64,000 nucleotides of DNA from Kalmusia sp. IMI 367209 (Eukaryota; Ascomycota; Dothideomycetes; Pleosporales; Didymosphaeriaceae), in assembly GCA_027946365.1 (NCBI GenBank), contig JAPEUQ010000014.1, positions 248,001 through 312,000 of the forward strand, written 5' to 3'. How positions within the stretch are numbered: the first letter of the stretch is position 1; each line of letters opens with the position of its first letter. A program made the translations under genes and the position numbers. The notes below the pieces were generated by a model. The model did no database searches. It worked only from the letters and a program-made list of their open reading frames with translations, and was not told the origin of the DNA. This document shows, one piece after another, positions 34,135 to 46,612 of this stretch.

Positions 34135-34575
34135 TAGCGGGCGTTCTAGTATGAGATTAGCGTTGCGCTTCTATGTTTTTTTGTTTGCAATTGCTTCTTG
34201 TATGCTATCTATTTGATTTGTACTTCCGTTTGGGATACCATGTCGACTGTTGAGTTGACACAATCAGTGTTCCCACATGACATGGTCGAATATTTGTTTA
34301 TTTTGAAAGAGCTATTTTGAAATAGCAGCTCATGTCATCTGACTGTTTGAATCCAACTAATATAGAGATGCTCAGCAGCGACACGTGAATCACGTCGGAA
34401 GCTTTCACACTCTATCGAGTCAGCGCGAGCGCGTGCCCTTATGAAAACCAGCCAGGTATGCTTTGACCTTCCTGTTCAACCCCTCGATAACTTCAACTTA
34501 TCAAACAACCCCACAAAATCTACCCTTCAATCCACCTCCAATCTCTCCTTCTAGCTCAAATCCCGCAAAGCCATC
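34135..34575. other. Intergenic
   Basis: About 0.44 kb. The last 100 bases are C/A/T-rich with CAACCCC and CCTTC elements and look like the leader of the next small ORF. Confidence 0.5.
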
Positions 34576-34938
34576 ATGGACCACTACCACCTCAACCATC
34601 TCGAAGTCACGATCTCCTCCTCCTACAAATTACACCCGGGTATAGCGCCCTATGATGGCACTGAATACCTCCCAAGCGATATCATATCTTCCTACTCAGC
34701 AGAAAGCATCTCTAGTTCCACTCTACACCCTTCTTCTGATCGCTCTATGCAGAACTCTTCGACGAAGCCATTCGTGTACTGCGCGAATGAACTAATCATG
34801 ATTACCCTAAGGATGCTTAAATCGAAGTGGTCAGTGCTGAAGCGCACAGAGCTGCAGAATGAAGAGATGATTCAGGGAGTGCTGGGAGGGGATGAAGTAT
34901 TGAATTCGGTATTCAGGGAGCGGTTGTATTATTGGTAA
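34576..34938 (+). CDS. Small hypothetical protein
   Basis: Unrecognised 120-residue ORF preceded by a leader-like pyrimidine-rich sequence. Contains a Ser-rich segment and a short hydrophobic helix (ANELIMITLRMLKS). The stop is formed by a potential splice donor (TTGGTAAGG), so the true gene could continue through an intron into 34990-35240; no such extension shows a domain. Confidence 0.4.
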   Translation: MDHYHLNHLEVTISSSYKLHPGIAPYDGTEYLPSDIISSYSAESISSSTLHPSSDRSMQNSSTKPFVYCANELIMITLRMLKSKWSVLKRTELQNEEMIQGVLGGDEVLNSVFRERLYYW

Positions 34939-35385
34939 GGGAGCGCGCGAAATGGGTTGTGGGGAAAACAAAGATGCAAGGGGTGCGTCCGAGTAAGGCG
35001 AAGGATTCTGTTGAAGAGGGGAAGGTTGATTCGGATGATAAGGTTCCATTCCGTTCAAGAGTCTGCCGAGGAGACGAAGCGTCGAAGGTAAGTTTCGGTC
35101 ACAATGAACGCTACTTCGCTCCCGAGGTGTTGTGCGCGACCTCATGTGTTCTACGTTTGCAGGTGTATGGTTGTGCGTTGTATGCATGCTGGCTTCGCAA
35201 ACAATCAGCGATGCCAAATCTTGCCGATAGAGACGTTTGACGCCGAAGTCACGTATGCTTTCAACAAAATGGAATTCCTCTTCAAATGTCTGTTTTTTAT
35301 TCTTTCACTCTTTGCTATATAGCTTCCTTCGCAGTATAGTGCGCCCTCTCCCTACAACACGAATCGTACTATACCGCGAAATAGG

Positions 35386-35839
35386 ATGTCTCCAACAACG
35401 CTTTATATGCACCACCCGGACGATGATATTTATATACCTCCTCAAGATCAGGAGCATCACTGGAACGAGCGCCTTAGAGGCCGATTAGTCGCCGTACGAC
35501 GGAGTTACCGACCTTGCTCGGTTAACACATTGCCCGCTGATCTTTGGGATAAACCGTCATTGATCGATTTTGATCATTGGGCAGATGTCAATTCGACACT
35601 GCGAAAAAGAGGCATGTGAAAGACAGCATTCTCGATTTGTAGACATGGCTAATATTGGTATAGGTGTAGTATTGCCTTGCGACTTCGAAATGGAGGGACG
35701 GGAGATGCCTACGAGAAATAGGAGCAGAGTTACTCAGACTACCCATCCAGATGTGGATAGGACGCCATCGGAGACGGGCGAAGAGAGACTGGAGTCACAG
35801 CGGGAAGAATCAGACGAACATTTCCTATTGGCGATGTAG
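35386..35839 (+). CDS. Possible small hypothetical gene, one or two exons
   Basis: A 77-codon frame from 35386 (MSPTTLYMHHPDDDIYIPPQ, with WNERLRGRLVAVRRSY) overlaps another frame (35570-35839) that encodes a charged Glu/Arg-rich stretch. Candidate intron signals (GTGAAAG near 35617 and TATAG near 35663) exist but I could not confirm that they link the two. No family recognised. Confidence 0.3.
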
Positions 35840-36276
35840 AACCGACTACCAGCCAGGTGGTAGGAGTTTTAAATTCATTGCAGGCCTGTGGGTGGGTGAT
35901 GTGTGGCATCATTGCACATTTGCTGACAGGTCGATTGTAAAATTTGAGCAATCGTGCAGTAAGAACGATGTATGCAGGGGCAGACATAGCGTTCAACGGA
36001 TCCTGGGGCGAGAGAGAAGTACAGATCTTCATGTAAACTACTGTAGTTGAAGTTACCCGCACGTGTAGAAATCCATCAACTGCTCCCCAGGGTCTAGCGA
36101 AGTTTGACGAGGGTAAAGCTCTAGAAGGATGACGCGCATGATGGCTGCGCCACACGGTCCAGCCACGTTGCCCGCCACGATGACGTTCCGCGTATCCCAC
36201 AATCACGGCACTCATCTTCGCAACCAGGAACGCGCGCGCAATTACCAACAGCTGCCTCCGCGATGCTCGCACGATC
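35840..36276. other. Intergenic, upstream of PXB gene
   Basis: About 0.44 kb promoter region. Nothing further. Confidence 0.5.
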
Positions 36277-38473
36277 ATGTCGAGCCCATCCCTCACCCCG
36301 GCGCAGACGCACGCCCTCTTCGATATCCTGATCCATCACCAGCTCTATTCGGAGATCGAAGCCTTCAAGTACCCAACCGCCATCGACCAGTATGGCTTTC
36401 CGTTCCGCAAGGCAGATGGTGTGCAGACGACATCGCCTTTGTTGCAGAATATGCTGAATAAGTTCGCGCTGCAGCTGCCGGGCTTGAAAAATGTTGGGTT
36501 AGATTTTTGGCAGGAAAAGATACGCGTTCTGGTCAAGAAGCTAGGCGAGGCAGAGCTCTCGGAGAGCTACGATAAGGGGGCAATAGGTGCGAGAAAGGCA
36601 CTTGCAACGGCCATTAGCAGTCTGTTGGAGTATGTTGCTCGAGGGATGCTGGGCGGATATCCGGTGGGGAAGCGGAAGGAGGAGGGCAAGAATGAGAAAG
36701 AGTATGATACCAACAAGCCCGAGGACGTTATGCAGGCGTGGGATGACGGTATGAAGGAGCTGATATATGGCGACCTTCTTGATGAGCTTTTCGAGAAGGT
36801 CGCTTTGTCGGATAAGCTGGAGCAGCACTCTAGCCTAGTGCAGGCAGCGCACGAATACATTTTGTTAAAGTGAGTTTCTTTTTCTGCCTTGATATATCAC
36901 ATCTTAATGATTTAGTCTCGCATCGTTCCTCCACCATGTATTCATCATGTCGCCTGATGGCCAATACCTCCTTCGCCTCCTCGAGAATGTGCACCGTCTG
37001 ATTCCATATATGGTCATGAGGCAAACGCTACGCGTCGGAAACGCAGCTACGATGATCAACGGCATGGTCCGGCTGGTCCTCGCAAAGCTCTCTGTGACGG
37101 CTGTCACCAACTGGATAGGACTTACCAACAACACTAACGACGGCATGAATCTCATGCAGCAGATTATGTCTACAGTTATGGCTTGGGATACGTCCGAGTT
37201 CCAGAAGCGCGCCCAGAAGCTTGAATCTTGCAAGGATGCGCCTAAGAAGGAAGTTTTCAAAGCCATCAAAGCATATGTTTATGCTTCTAAGGACAGGCAT
37301 GATGCCGCACGCAACATATCGATTCAGGAGTCCAAATCCATCATTGGTGTCATCCTCGAAACCTCAGACCCATTTGTTGACCCTGCATCCCTGAGCGACC
37401 ATCAACACACTGTTGCCATGGAGTACTATAGCAACTATCTCTCCATCCGCGATCGGGAAGAGCTCACCAAGATCTTGTGCAAACTGCAGCCTGACGTCCT
37501 GACCTCAGCCATGAAAGACGCAGTCGCAGCATTTGATCCCGTCATTCGCGCTGTGCACAACGCAGTCGATCTTTCAGGAACGGTATATGATGCAGAAGTC
37601 TTCCTCACAGACCTCATCAAGGTGTCGAAACCCAAGAAACCGAACGGAAGTAACAGCAGACCAAGCAGCCGAAGCAGCTCTCCAAACCGGCACACTCCAG
37701 CCAGTGTCGCCGATCCTTCAGGGGGTTCCCAAATCCCCACAGTCGAAGACTATGTCCAACTCCTCCGAAAACACATGCCTTCTGCCCACAAGTTCCTTCA
37801 CCAAGTTTGCAAGAATGCGCCCGACCTCGCAAACCAATATCGTGAATATGCTCAAGCCGTTCTCTCTGAATTCCGCGTAGACAACGAGGCGCGTGCAGCC
37901 GAGGAGAACGGCGAGCGCGGCGCAGGCAGTATGACTGGACCCCTGCAATCGCTCTTTCATACCCTATCTGCCGAAAAGCAGGAAGAGTTAAGAAAACTAC
38001 TAGACCAGCACGAGAAGCATCTCCAGAGCCTGAAGAAGACGTCTCATTCTCGGCTACAGACCATCATGGCTTCTCATGCATCTACATCGCCCTCGAAAAG
38101 ACAATCACACGCTCGCGGCACCACACATGGGCCAGGCATGTACCTCTCGCGCTGGCATTCGCTGCTCGATAGCACATACATAACGCCCGCTACGCTTAAT
38201 GGCCCCGTGCGCCGCGGCTGGGAGGTCAAAGGCGAATTGGACGGCAAGGGACTTAAGACGGCTACTACTCTCAACCATGCGACGCACAGGCGGCTCGGCA
38301 GCAGAGATCGCAATCAGGGCATTAATGTTGCAGAGGGAACGGGTGACGCTGTCGAGAGGCGAGAGAGAAAGAGAGACGGCCTTGAAGAGGATAAGGTGAG
38401 GGTTGTGTGGGAAGGCATGCAAACAGGGTGGATAGGCGTTTGCAGAGGCCTGGAGGTAATGGGAAGTGAGTAG
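36277..38473 (+). CDS. PXB/DUF3818 domain protein, YPR097W (Lec1)-like
   Basis: Probable lipid or membrane-traffic protein related to yeast YPR097W. Two exons, 36277-36869 and 36916-38473, total 716 residues; the GTGAGT...TTTAG intron splits an Asn codon and restores EYILLKNLASFLHHVF. The N-terminal PX-associated (PXB) domain (about 5-200) has LTPAQTHALFDILIHHQLYS and ELSESYDKGAIGARKALATA. The DUF3818 region (about 200-600) has LLRLLENVHRLIPYMVMRQT, GNAATMINGMVRLVLAKLSV then TAVTNWIGL, and AVHNAVDLSGTVYDAEVFL. I do not see a PX domain, and the protein is shorter than YPR097W (over 1000 residues). The stop overlaps a donor-like GTGAGT, so a further C-terminal exon is possible. Confidence 0.85.
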
Positions 38474-40677
38474 ACCAACCCGTTTCTCCTTTTTGATGTC
38501 TATTCTCACGAAGTCACGGCGTTACGAGAGATGGCCGGGGGAACGCGTGCGCGTAGCTAGATCGGCATCGTCACATGTTGGAACGACTGTTGCATATTTC
38601 TTTTTACGTACATTTATTCGCTCGAACAATATTGCCACTCTTGTAAATTTGTCGTTAATTAACTCCTGGTGTTCAATGTTCGCTCTCTAGCGCGCGCAAA
38701 CTCCGAGTCTTTGTCATAAAATGTGGCGGTCAGAAAACGCGGAGGCGCATCCATCAGCCTCAGCTGAGTCCAACTCGCCTTGCGACTGTCACTGCTGTTT
38801 CAGGTGTAGCACCGCAAGGCGAGAGATGTGTCGGAGAAGGAATGGGTGGGGTTGTTGCAATGCCCGATGTTTGGGTCAGGGGAGTGCAGTGAAGGATCGC
38901 AGGTGTGGGCGGGGCAGGCAGCTTGAGGCACGATGTGGATACTGTGGGTAATGTCCTGTGCGACGCGTGGTCCCCTAGGAGATTTCAGGTGGACAAGCAC
39001 TTCATGTAGTCCATGTGCTTTGTGTAGATGCTGTATAGGGATAGATGCGTGATAGTATGGGCATGTATATTATAGCCGATTTGCCTCCTTCTATGTATTC
39101 TGTAATTCTATAAACGTCACATCCTCCTTCTAGCATCTAAAACGAGCTCGTATAAAGCCGTCCTGCCAGATGTAGGCATTCTTGTTGAGCTCCACAAACC
39201 AAAATTTGCCTTTCTAATACGAGAAGGGTGTCTATCCTACGGACTCTAGAAATACTACGTGCGCATTCCCGCGAACACAATACTGATTCATCCCACACTG
39301 AGCGACGATCTGAGGCTGAGATGGCAATGCTGTCGTGGATCCGGACTATATCCTTTTTTTCTGACAGTGCATACGAACACACCCCCAACTCTTCCCAGAA
39401 CAAGCACTCAAACGAGACAACTAGTGGCTATCGGAGAAGGATGCGGAGGTTTAAGGCCAGGGGTCGTTAGGCTTTGAGCCACGGACTTGGAAGGAGCGTG
39501 CATGCGTTTTTTTCGCCTAATGTGCCGCAGGTGTGCATGATGCGTCCGATACTTGATATTCGACATCGATGTCTTGACGTATCTATGAGATCGAGTACGG
39601 AGTTCGATGGATTTAGATTTGAGGCTATGGAGGTGTTCGAGGGGCCAAAAAAAAGGTGAGAGTATAGTGCGTAGTGTATATCCTGACGCTATACGAGGCG
39701 TGCATCTTCCGCGCGAGTAAACATTCTGAAGCATAAGGGCACACAGAACAGAGTCCAATGGCCGAGCATGTAGATGAGTGATTTGGAGTATTGAGCTCTA
39801 ATACCAAAGGTTTGCGCATTGACCCTTCCCCGCGAGCTCGCCAACCACATCTATCCGCTCGTAACATGAATCCCACCATCAACACCTCCGAGTCTATCAT
39901 ACCCAGCACCAGAGATGCTGCTTGTTTGTATCAATAACCATCTACAGCTACCTCAAATTACAGAGACTCTGATCAACCCAACCGTGAAACAACGTGACTA
40001 AACCCCCTCTCCATTCACAGCATCTGCCCATCCGCCTAATCCCAACCACCCACCTCATCTACATGTACCCCCACACGCCAAACCCCAAGCTACGTCAAGC
40101 TCCCGCCAACCCGCATGCCCAGCAAGCATGGCATTCCTCCCAGAACACTCCGTCCCGCGCTCGACGTCAACCAGGCGGACCCTAGCCGACAGGTATGATG
40201 CAAGGCGGTCTAGCTCGTGACTAGTTTATGCTCTCGCTTGTTTCTGTGTGCTCCTCCCGCGAATCGTCATGGGTGGTGTGACATTGCTCTGGTCGTTGCT
40301 ATGAGTTTGTCTCTGCACGGAAGTCCGGAACTAGCGAGGTTCCGGGCGCGCCGCCCCCTGAGGGCGGGAGATCGGCGCGTTAAGGGGCTGCTTTGGGAGT
40401 GGGCCTTGTGACGGGGGACGGATGAGTGAGGGAACCGTGTGTGTGTGTGCTCGGGTATGGAATGCACGATGGGCGGGCAGAGGGCTCGAAGTAGGGGTGT
40501 TGCCCCTTGGCTTGGAAGCGCGCGGATGGGGAGGCGAAGTCATCGAGATTTTCAGCATTGGTGGTGAAATGAGCTCGAGATGATTTTGGATCGTGTATTA
40601 ATGTTGTACTACCATGGCCATGGAGAATCATGTGCTCATACTAATCGTGCGCTGCGATAATGGTATCTTTCCCAATT
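38474..40677. other. 2.2 kb region without supported gene
   Basis: Convergent 3' flanks of the PXB gene and the membrane-anchored hypothetical gene. Overlapping short ORFs only. A GTGTGTGT run is at about 40436-40450. The interval 39900-40200 is C-rich and leader-like but no credible ORF follows. Confidence 0.45.
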
Positions 40678-42723
40678 TCAATGCAAGCCAAAACGCCGTA
40701 TCATAACCCACCCAAACCACCGATAAAGCCACACGCAAGTTCGCACTACCATATATACATCTTCTGCGGCATCCTGGCCACATCGGCAACCCGAAATCCC
40801 TTTTCCCCCTTCCTCCCATGCTACACTCTCGACGCTCAACGTCCAAGCAACCAGAACCAATCTCGCAACCATGACAATGGTCGGAATATCTAACGGCAAG
40901 CTACCCTTTAGCACATCCTCAATATGTCGGCCGAGGTTGTGGGTCGGGAAAGTGGATGACGGCCGGCCGCTAGTCAGGCCCGCGTCCCCATCGGGCGAAG
41001 CGGTGCCAGATGAGTTATTTGAATATCGGGACCGGCGACGAGTGTCGCGCCGCGAGATGGTGGAGCTCCTCTTGCTTTGTGAAGAAGGAGTCGAGAGGAC
41101 GGTGTTGCCGATGAGGTGTGCGGCGACGGCGGATTCATACGAACGCTCCATCTCGCCTTTCATGGCTTCGCGGACGGCAGTCAGGACATCTTTTGGCTTC
41201 ATATCTGGTACGAGGGCCATGAGGCGCTCTAGCAATGTAGTATATCGGTTCATCCTCGCGACCTTGTCAGCTAATGCCTCGTCTGTGACAGTGCCTGTCG
41301 CAAGCTTAGCTAGCCTCTCGTTTGCACGGAAGCGCAGGTGCGTATTTGAGTCTTCAAGGAGCGGCCCAAATAGTTGCAGATGTGGTGCTTGACGATGTAC
41401 CTTCTCTACGAGCGCGTCTAGGCGCTGGAGAAGGCGTCCTGGAACGAGCCCACCCGATGCGACAAACTGTACCGTTTTGACGAGAGGTACGGACGCGAAG
41501 GGAGTGGATCCACCAGTAAAGGCAAGATCACCGATCGCTTGGACAAGGCGAGACGAAGAATTTGCGGTGGTCGAGGGGGCAAAGGCGTGGAAGTTGGGTG
41601 CGCGTGAGTTGGGGATGCTGGCGAGGAATCGGGCGCCCTTGGTGTCGGCGCCTGTTGGTTGCAGATACAGATGCGTTCCTGCTTTCAGGCTCTCTAGAGT
41701 GTCGTTCGTGATGATAATGCTGTTTATGGTCTTCCTGTCTAAGGCATATGGTAGCGAGCCAGATGCAAGGTGTTTTGCGAGCAGGGTCGAGTAACCTGAG
41801 CCTTTGGCTGGTAGCTGAGAGATGTTTCGCTTGTTCGATACGAGTGATATGTGGTATGACCCATCGGTCGTCGGTGTTGCTGTGATAGATACTCCCATTG
41901 CACCCTTGTAGGTGTTGGCCCAACTGTCACAATTCTCATCCTGAGCGCCGAGGCCAAGATCGACCGGAGTTCCCATTATTACCGACAGCGCAGCAAGCTC
42001 TTGGGCTGTAATGGGTACCGCGGTGTGGCCTTCGAAAGACAGTGCATGTTGCAGATCTTGGTCCCAGTATGTGTGCACCGGCCCGGGGCCACCCGCCTCG
42101 AAAGGCACAGTGTTCAGTAGAGACACCAAGTTGGATGGTGATGAGATCTTCTTGAACGACCGTGATCGACTCAGGCCCATTTCTGCTAGATCAATGGAAT
42201 TTCGAATCATATCGACCGACTTCCGGGAGGTTCGCTTCGGTAATTCCGGCCGCCTAGGTGGAGATACACTGACTGACTGTGTCCGCTGTACGCGCTTGGT
42301 CGATGAAAGAAACTTGAGGATCTCTGAGGTATAAGCCGCCCTTTCCGCCACAGGTCGATTCCGCAACTCATTCGCATAGGCGTCGTAGACATCCTGGAGG
42401 GAGAGTTCGCCGGGGGTACCACGTTGTATGTTGAGTAGTGACGATGAAAAGATACCCTCATCACCTCCCTTGATGATCCCTGATAGAGTAGGCACCCAAT
42501 GTCCTCGCTCCTTCTTCGGCGTAGGGAACAACTTCACTGAACGGGCCCGTGAAAGAAGAGAAGTCTGCTGCTCCATGGGGTCGACGGACTGCTCGGTGCT
42601 TGTATCTGGCTGATCCTTGGAAGACCTGTTGTGGGTCCACAGAAAGCGTGCTACGACAACCATGATGGATAGTAAGACGAGGCTGGAGACTACGCTTGCT
42701 ACGACAATATCTCGCTGACGCAT
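40678..42723 (-). CDS. Hypothetical N-terminally membrane-anchored protein
   Basis: Unrecognised 681-residue single-exon protein. The start is the ATG at 42723; the frame is open to 42900 but without an earlier ATG. Residues about 5-28 form a membrane anchor (DIVVASVVSSLVLLSIMVVV), followed by a basic Ser-rich cytosolic-type region with repeated Arg/Ser motifs (RSRSFKK). The middle (about 200-420) looks folded, with VPFEAGGPGPVHTYWDQDLQ and PITAQELAALSVIMGTP, and a TNDTLESLKAGTHLYLQPTG segment. A helical region follows (LLERLMALVPDMKPKDVLTA). Near the C-terminus a second hydrophobic stretch (DIPTIVMVARLVLVAWTLSV) may be another membrane contact. Folded-core conservation would be expected across related moulds; function unknown. 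Confidence 0.8.
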   Translation of the reverse strand: MRQRDIVVASVVSSLVLLSIMVVVARFLWTHNRSSKDQPDTSTEQSVDPMEQQTSLLSRARSVKLFPTPKKERGHWVPTLSGIIKGGDEGIFSSSLLNIQRGTPGELSLQDVYDAYANELRNRPVAERAAYTSEILKFLSSTKRVQRTQSVSVSPPRRPELPKRTSRKSVDMIRNSIDLAEMGLSRSRSFKKISSPSNLVSLLNTVPFEAGGPGPVHTYWDQDLQHALSFEGHTAVPITAQELAALSVIMGTPVDLGLGAQDENCDSWANTYKGAMGVSITATPTTDGSYHISLVSNKRNISQLPAKGSGYSTLLAKHLASGSLPYALDRKTINSIIITNDTLESLKAGTHLYLQPTGADTKGARFLASIPNSRAPNFHAFAPSTTANSSSRLVQAIGDLAFTGGSTPFASVPLVKTVQFVASGGLVPGRLLQRLDALVEKVHRQAPHLQLFGPLLEDSNTHLRFRANERLAKLATGTVTDEALADKVARMNRYTTLLERLMALVPDMKPKDVLTAVREAMKGEMERSYESAVAAHLIGNTVLSTPSSQSKRSSTISRRDTRRRSRYSNNSSGTASPDGDAGLTSGRPSSTFPTHNLGRHIEDVLKGSLPLDIPTIVMVARLVLVAWTLSVESVAWEEGGKGISGCRCGQDAAEDVYMVVRTCVWLYRWFGWVMIRRFGLH

Positions 42724-43776
42724 GTCTGGCGGGCGTGATATTGTATATATAATGAATGGTCGCTGGGGCTCGCTAAAGGCATCCTGGTCCAGTGACGTCC
42801 AATCGGACCGCGAGGAAGGCGCGAAGTCCGACCTGCGCGACCCTGGCGGACGAAACCCAGGCGTTAGCGGGCAGCAATGGGAAGAGCCTAACACGGCCAA
42901 AAAACGGCTGCCATGCTAGCTCTGACGCGAGCAAAAGTCGGCAAAAACGACGGATGGGCAGCCGCCGAACAACAACCGCGCTGACAGATGGGAGGATGCT
43001 GAGGATTAGAAGAAGAATAGGCACTTGGGGTTGCAAGTGCACGCATCACAGCTCTACAGAGAGCGACATGCCTTTCACTGCCGCCATGTACACTCGCCAG
43101 CGCGCTGAGCCAGCTCTGGGTCCCTGCCCCGTCTCCCTACTCCTGACGGAACCGCGTGCACTCTTCTCCGCTGTTCCCTTGACTCCTCACTTACAAAGGC
43201 AGCATCGATTTCAAAGAGTCAGTGGGCCCGGACTCCGAGTACCCGCATACCGAGACGATCCCTTTGACTCTATGGCGGCCGCACAAGCGCTACGCTAGGT
43301 CGAGACCCGCATCCTCGTCAAAGCTTACCTCTACCGTGGTCCTCGGACTGCGCTTGGTCGTTCACGCTGCGCATCCGTGATGCGTTCAAGATTCACCCAA
43401 GCAAGTCATTGACGCAAGGGTCAGGCATCGAGATGGACACATGTATGACAGCATCTTTAGGGCGCCTGCATTAAGGGCGCTTCGAATAGGGACGATGATC
43501 TCTTTGGTCTTACATTTTTTCTGACAGCGGCCGCCCTAGAACACAAAAAGTCATTTAGCGGCCAAAACCAACCACACGTGGGTGAAACATGACATCGATC
43601 CAGACTGTTGGTAGCGGAAATAGTTTTAGTTTTTCATAAGCCAACCATTCCCTCCGGTTCCCTCAGGATCTGCACTCAGGAAAGGACCTTAAATAATTTT
43701 TGTTGGTGGCCGCAGGTTAGTCCGCCAAACGCCGAGCATAAGCTTCTTCCTAATAAGCGCCTGACTACGCTTATGA
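42724..43776. other. Intergenic
   Basis: About 1.05 kb: promoter of the membrane-anchored gene and 3' flank of the regulator. The GC-rich first part gives chance ORFs on both strands; none supported. Confidence 0.5.
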
Positions 43777-45825
43777 TTAGAAAGCTTGTGATCGCGATGC
43801 GCCTCTTCCAATCAGCTCTTGTATCCTGAGCAGCTTCCTCTGCGTAGCCAACAGAGGCAACGGATGCTCAAAGATCATTTGAGCCAAGGTGCGTGATGAG
43901 TACATGGTCAGGCAGCGGCGAACCCACGTAGCATACGCCTCGTTGTGAGAATTCGGGCGCTGGTACGAATTGATAGTCACGGGCGTTCGCGCTGCAGCAG
44001 CACCTACTGCACACACCCAGTAGAAGACGCCTGCCATGTTGTTCCACATGTCACCGGTATTGGTCCGCTCCAAAACCTCATACAGCATGTCTGTGAGCCG
44101 CCTAGTGGGAAGGCATTCGAAGATAGACGCCGCGGTACGCCAGATGGCGTTCTGTGCAGGATCAGCTGCCGTAGAAAATGGAACACACGTGATGAGGGCT
44201 GACACGTGTATAACAGCGGTCAGGCGACATGCTTCGTATATCCAATCGCCAGTTGTTGGTAAGCCGGGCGTATAAGCAGAGGGCAGTGATGCTAGTTTCG
44301 TGCGGAACTTTGCAACTTCAACATCGTACTCGACTGACAGAGTTCGAAGCTGCTTATTGTCGTTGTCGACTTCCGATTCAATTTCGACCAAATCCACTAG
44401 TTTACCGCTATAGACGAGAAAGAGCTCCGTCATATCTCGCACATCGCAGAGCAGATCATAAGTGTATCCGGAGCATGCGGGATCGTTGATGAAAGAGATC
44501 ATTTCCCCTCGTGGACAGTAGAGTGGGGACTCAGGCAACGCCGTGAATTCGTCGATTTCGATGTCGGGCGCCTGAAATTGATTCAATTGTGGAAGCGGTG
44601 TCATTTCGCATATGATGGGAACATGACAACAGACACTGGCATGGGTTAATCACTTGGAACATAAGGATGGCGGAAGACGTACATGGTAGTAGCTAGTCCA
44701 ACCGTGTCAAAAGTGGCTGGCAGGTTCACACGTTGACCTCGACCTTCCATGAGTCTAGCAATGCCCGACATGTGAATGCGAAGCGACTTCTCGTTTCCGC
44801 TCCATGTCTCGCCCACGAGGAGATGAAGGATGACCATGATTGTGGTATCGTCAAACCTCGTAGCAGCGCATTGAAGTCGCTCATTGATCCAGGTGATGAT
44901 TTCGGCCTTGAGAAGGATGGTGCGCCTACTCTCGCCACACACGCCATCGTGCATGTCCCGCCAGGTGGACGACATGATGGTCGAGCTGAGCAGTGTATGG
45001 GGATGCGAGAGCATTGCCGGCACCCATCTGGCCAAGGTTTGTTTCGACACGAAGAGGCGGTTGCAGTGACGGACAAGATGAATGGAGTCGAGTTCTCGCG
45101 TCGCGAATTGAGGTATAGCAGAGAAAGGATCCATGTTGCTGCCAACGCACGTACTCGCAAGTCTGGTGGCTAGGAGATGAAGTAGTACGGCGTCTCTCTC
45201 ATCGATGTCCTCCAATTCGACTACTCGCTGCGCAGCTGTGTTCAGCGGTATGACAGTCAATGCTTTAGCGTATCTTGATGGTTGCACAGTCTCCACAGTG
45301 GGATGGAAGGGTATCCATGACGCTTCAAATTCAGGATCCTGTCCCCGCGTATTGATGCCTCCCCACCACGCATCTGATGTCGTCGAGTATGTACTGTACT
45401 TCGAATCGTTGTGCCATTTCGAAGGGAGAGCTTGCTCTACGGCCTCATACCGGTCGTGCTGTGGAATTGGCACCACACGCTCAGCTTTGGGCGGGGTTGT
45501 CGACTTAGTCTGTTTTTCTGCGCCGCTCTGTCTCTTCTGCTCTGCCGACTGGTATCGGTACTGGATCATCGCCTGCGACCGTACGCTTCGCTTCGCCTTT
45601 TCGCCTTTGAAATCAGACGGATCGGTCGCCGTGACGAATTGGTACTCGGGCGGGCCTCTACGTTTACGCGCGCGTCGACGGGTTCGAATTTGGGAGACAT
45701 CTGAGGACGATGTGTGCGATGCTACTTCCCGTCAGCGCTTAGCTACAATGTGTGCACGTGTGAAGTCGAGTAGAGTACGTACCTGAAGCTTCACTTGCGT
45801 CTGAAGCCATGCCGGACGGTGTCAT
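43777..45825 (-). CDS. Fungal_trans_2-type transcription regulator without zinc cluster
   Basis: Putative regulator of the fungal-specific transcription factor domain group. Three exons on the minus strand: 45825-45783, 45721-44683 and 44635-43777, total 646 residues with matching phases. The N-terminus lacks the six-Cys DNA-binding cluster. Instead it has the basic RTRRRARKRRG patch and the FVTATDPSDFKGEKAKRSVR block followed by SQAMIQYR, a motif common at the start of this zinc-cluster-free subgroup. The rest is the helical domain (HMSGIARLMEGRGQR, LLCDVRDMTELFLVYSG, WIYEACRLTAVIH, WRTAASIFECLP). Target genes are unknown; DNA binding without a cluster is uncertain and it may act as a co-regulator. 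An alternative start is the ATG at 45810. Confidence 0.82.
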
Positions 45826-46612
45826 CCAGCGGAGTGAACGTGTGGGATTCGTGGTCGAAGACATCGCCTGGGAGGAGCAAACACTGCCAGGACTTGCATC
45901 TTGGAGCGACGTCGTACAGCAGTGGATAAGTTAACGAAGCTGCCCTGCTCGTCTTCTCCGCACTGCTGGGATCGGACCGTTTAGCTTGTCCTTGGCCAGG
46001 CCTTTGGCGACACAGCGTAAATGACAACTTCAGCTACATGCCGTCCGCGGGAGCACAGCTTCAGCTTTAATCTACCAGTACGCCAAGCTAGTTGGGCTGG
46101 CCCTATGTCGTTCGTCGCATTGTGGATTTCGACAATCCATAAAACGGTAGCGTGTCGTTCCGTACCTGAGGTAAAATGCAAGGCTGAGCCGAGGAGGGGT
46201 GGCGCTTGCCCTGGATCGGCTAGACTTTACGCTCCTTCCCGCTTTCGCCCCCTCTGTAGTACTCCAGCTCCGAGGCCAACAAGCACAATGAACTCGGTAC
46301 CATCAGCGCGAAGCCGCACACACTTTGCACCTCACTATCGTTTCTTGTAACCTCTCTTTTTGCTCTCCAAGTTTCCAATGCGATTTATGCCTGCTCTATC
46401 AATATTATCAAGATGCCGCCGCGGATTCCAGGTCGAGACACTAGACATGTAAATAACCATAGTCGACTTATCATACAGAAGTCTATGATAACAATGATGT
46501 AAAGGCGCATCTACATACCTAATTAGACGCTGTCTAAGAACGAACAAGAGGAGCGAAATCTACTTCATAGAATGGACCCCCACCAAACCCCCTCGGCTGC
46601 AACTCTGTCTCC
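45826..46612. other. Intergenic
   Basis: About 0.8 kb between the regulator promoter and the hydrolase 3' end. No gene seen. Confidence 0.5.
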
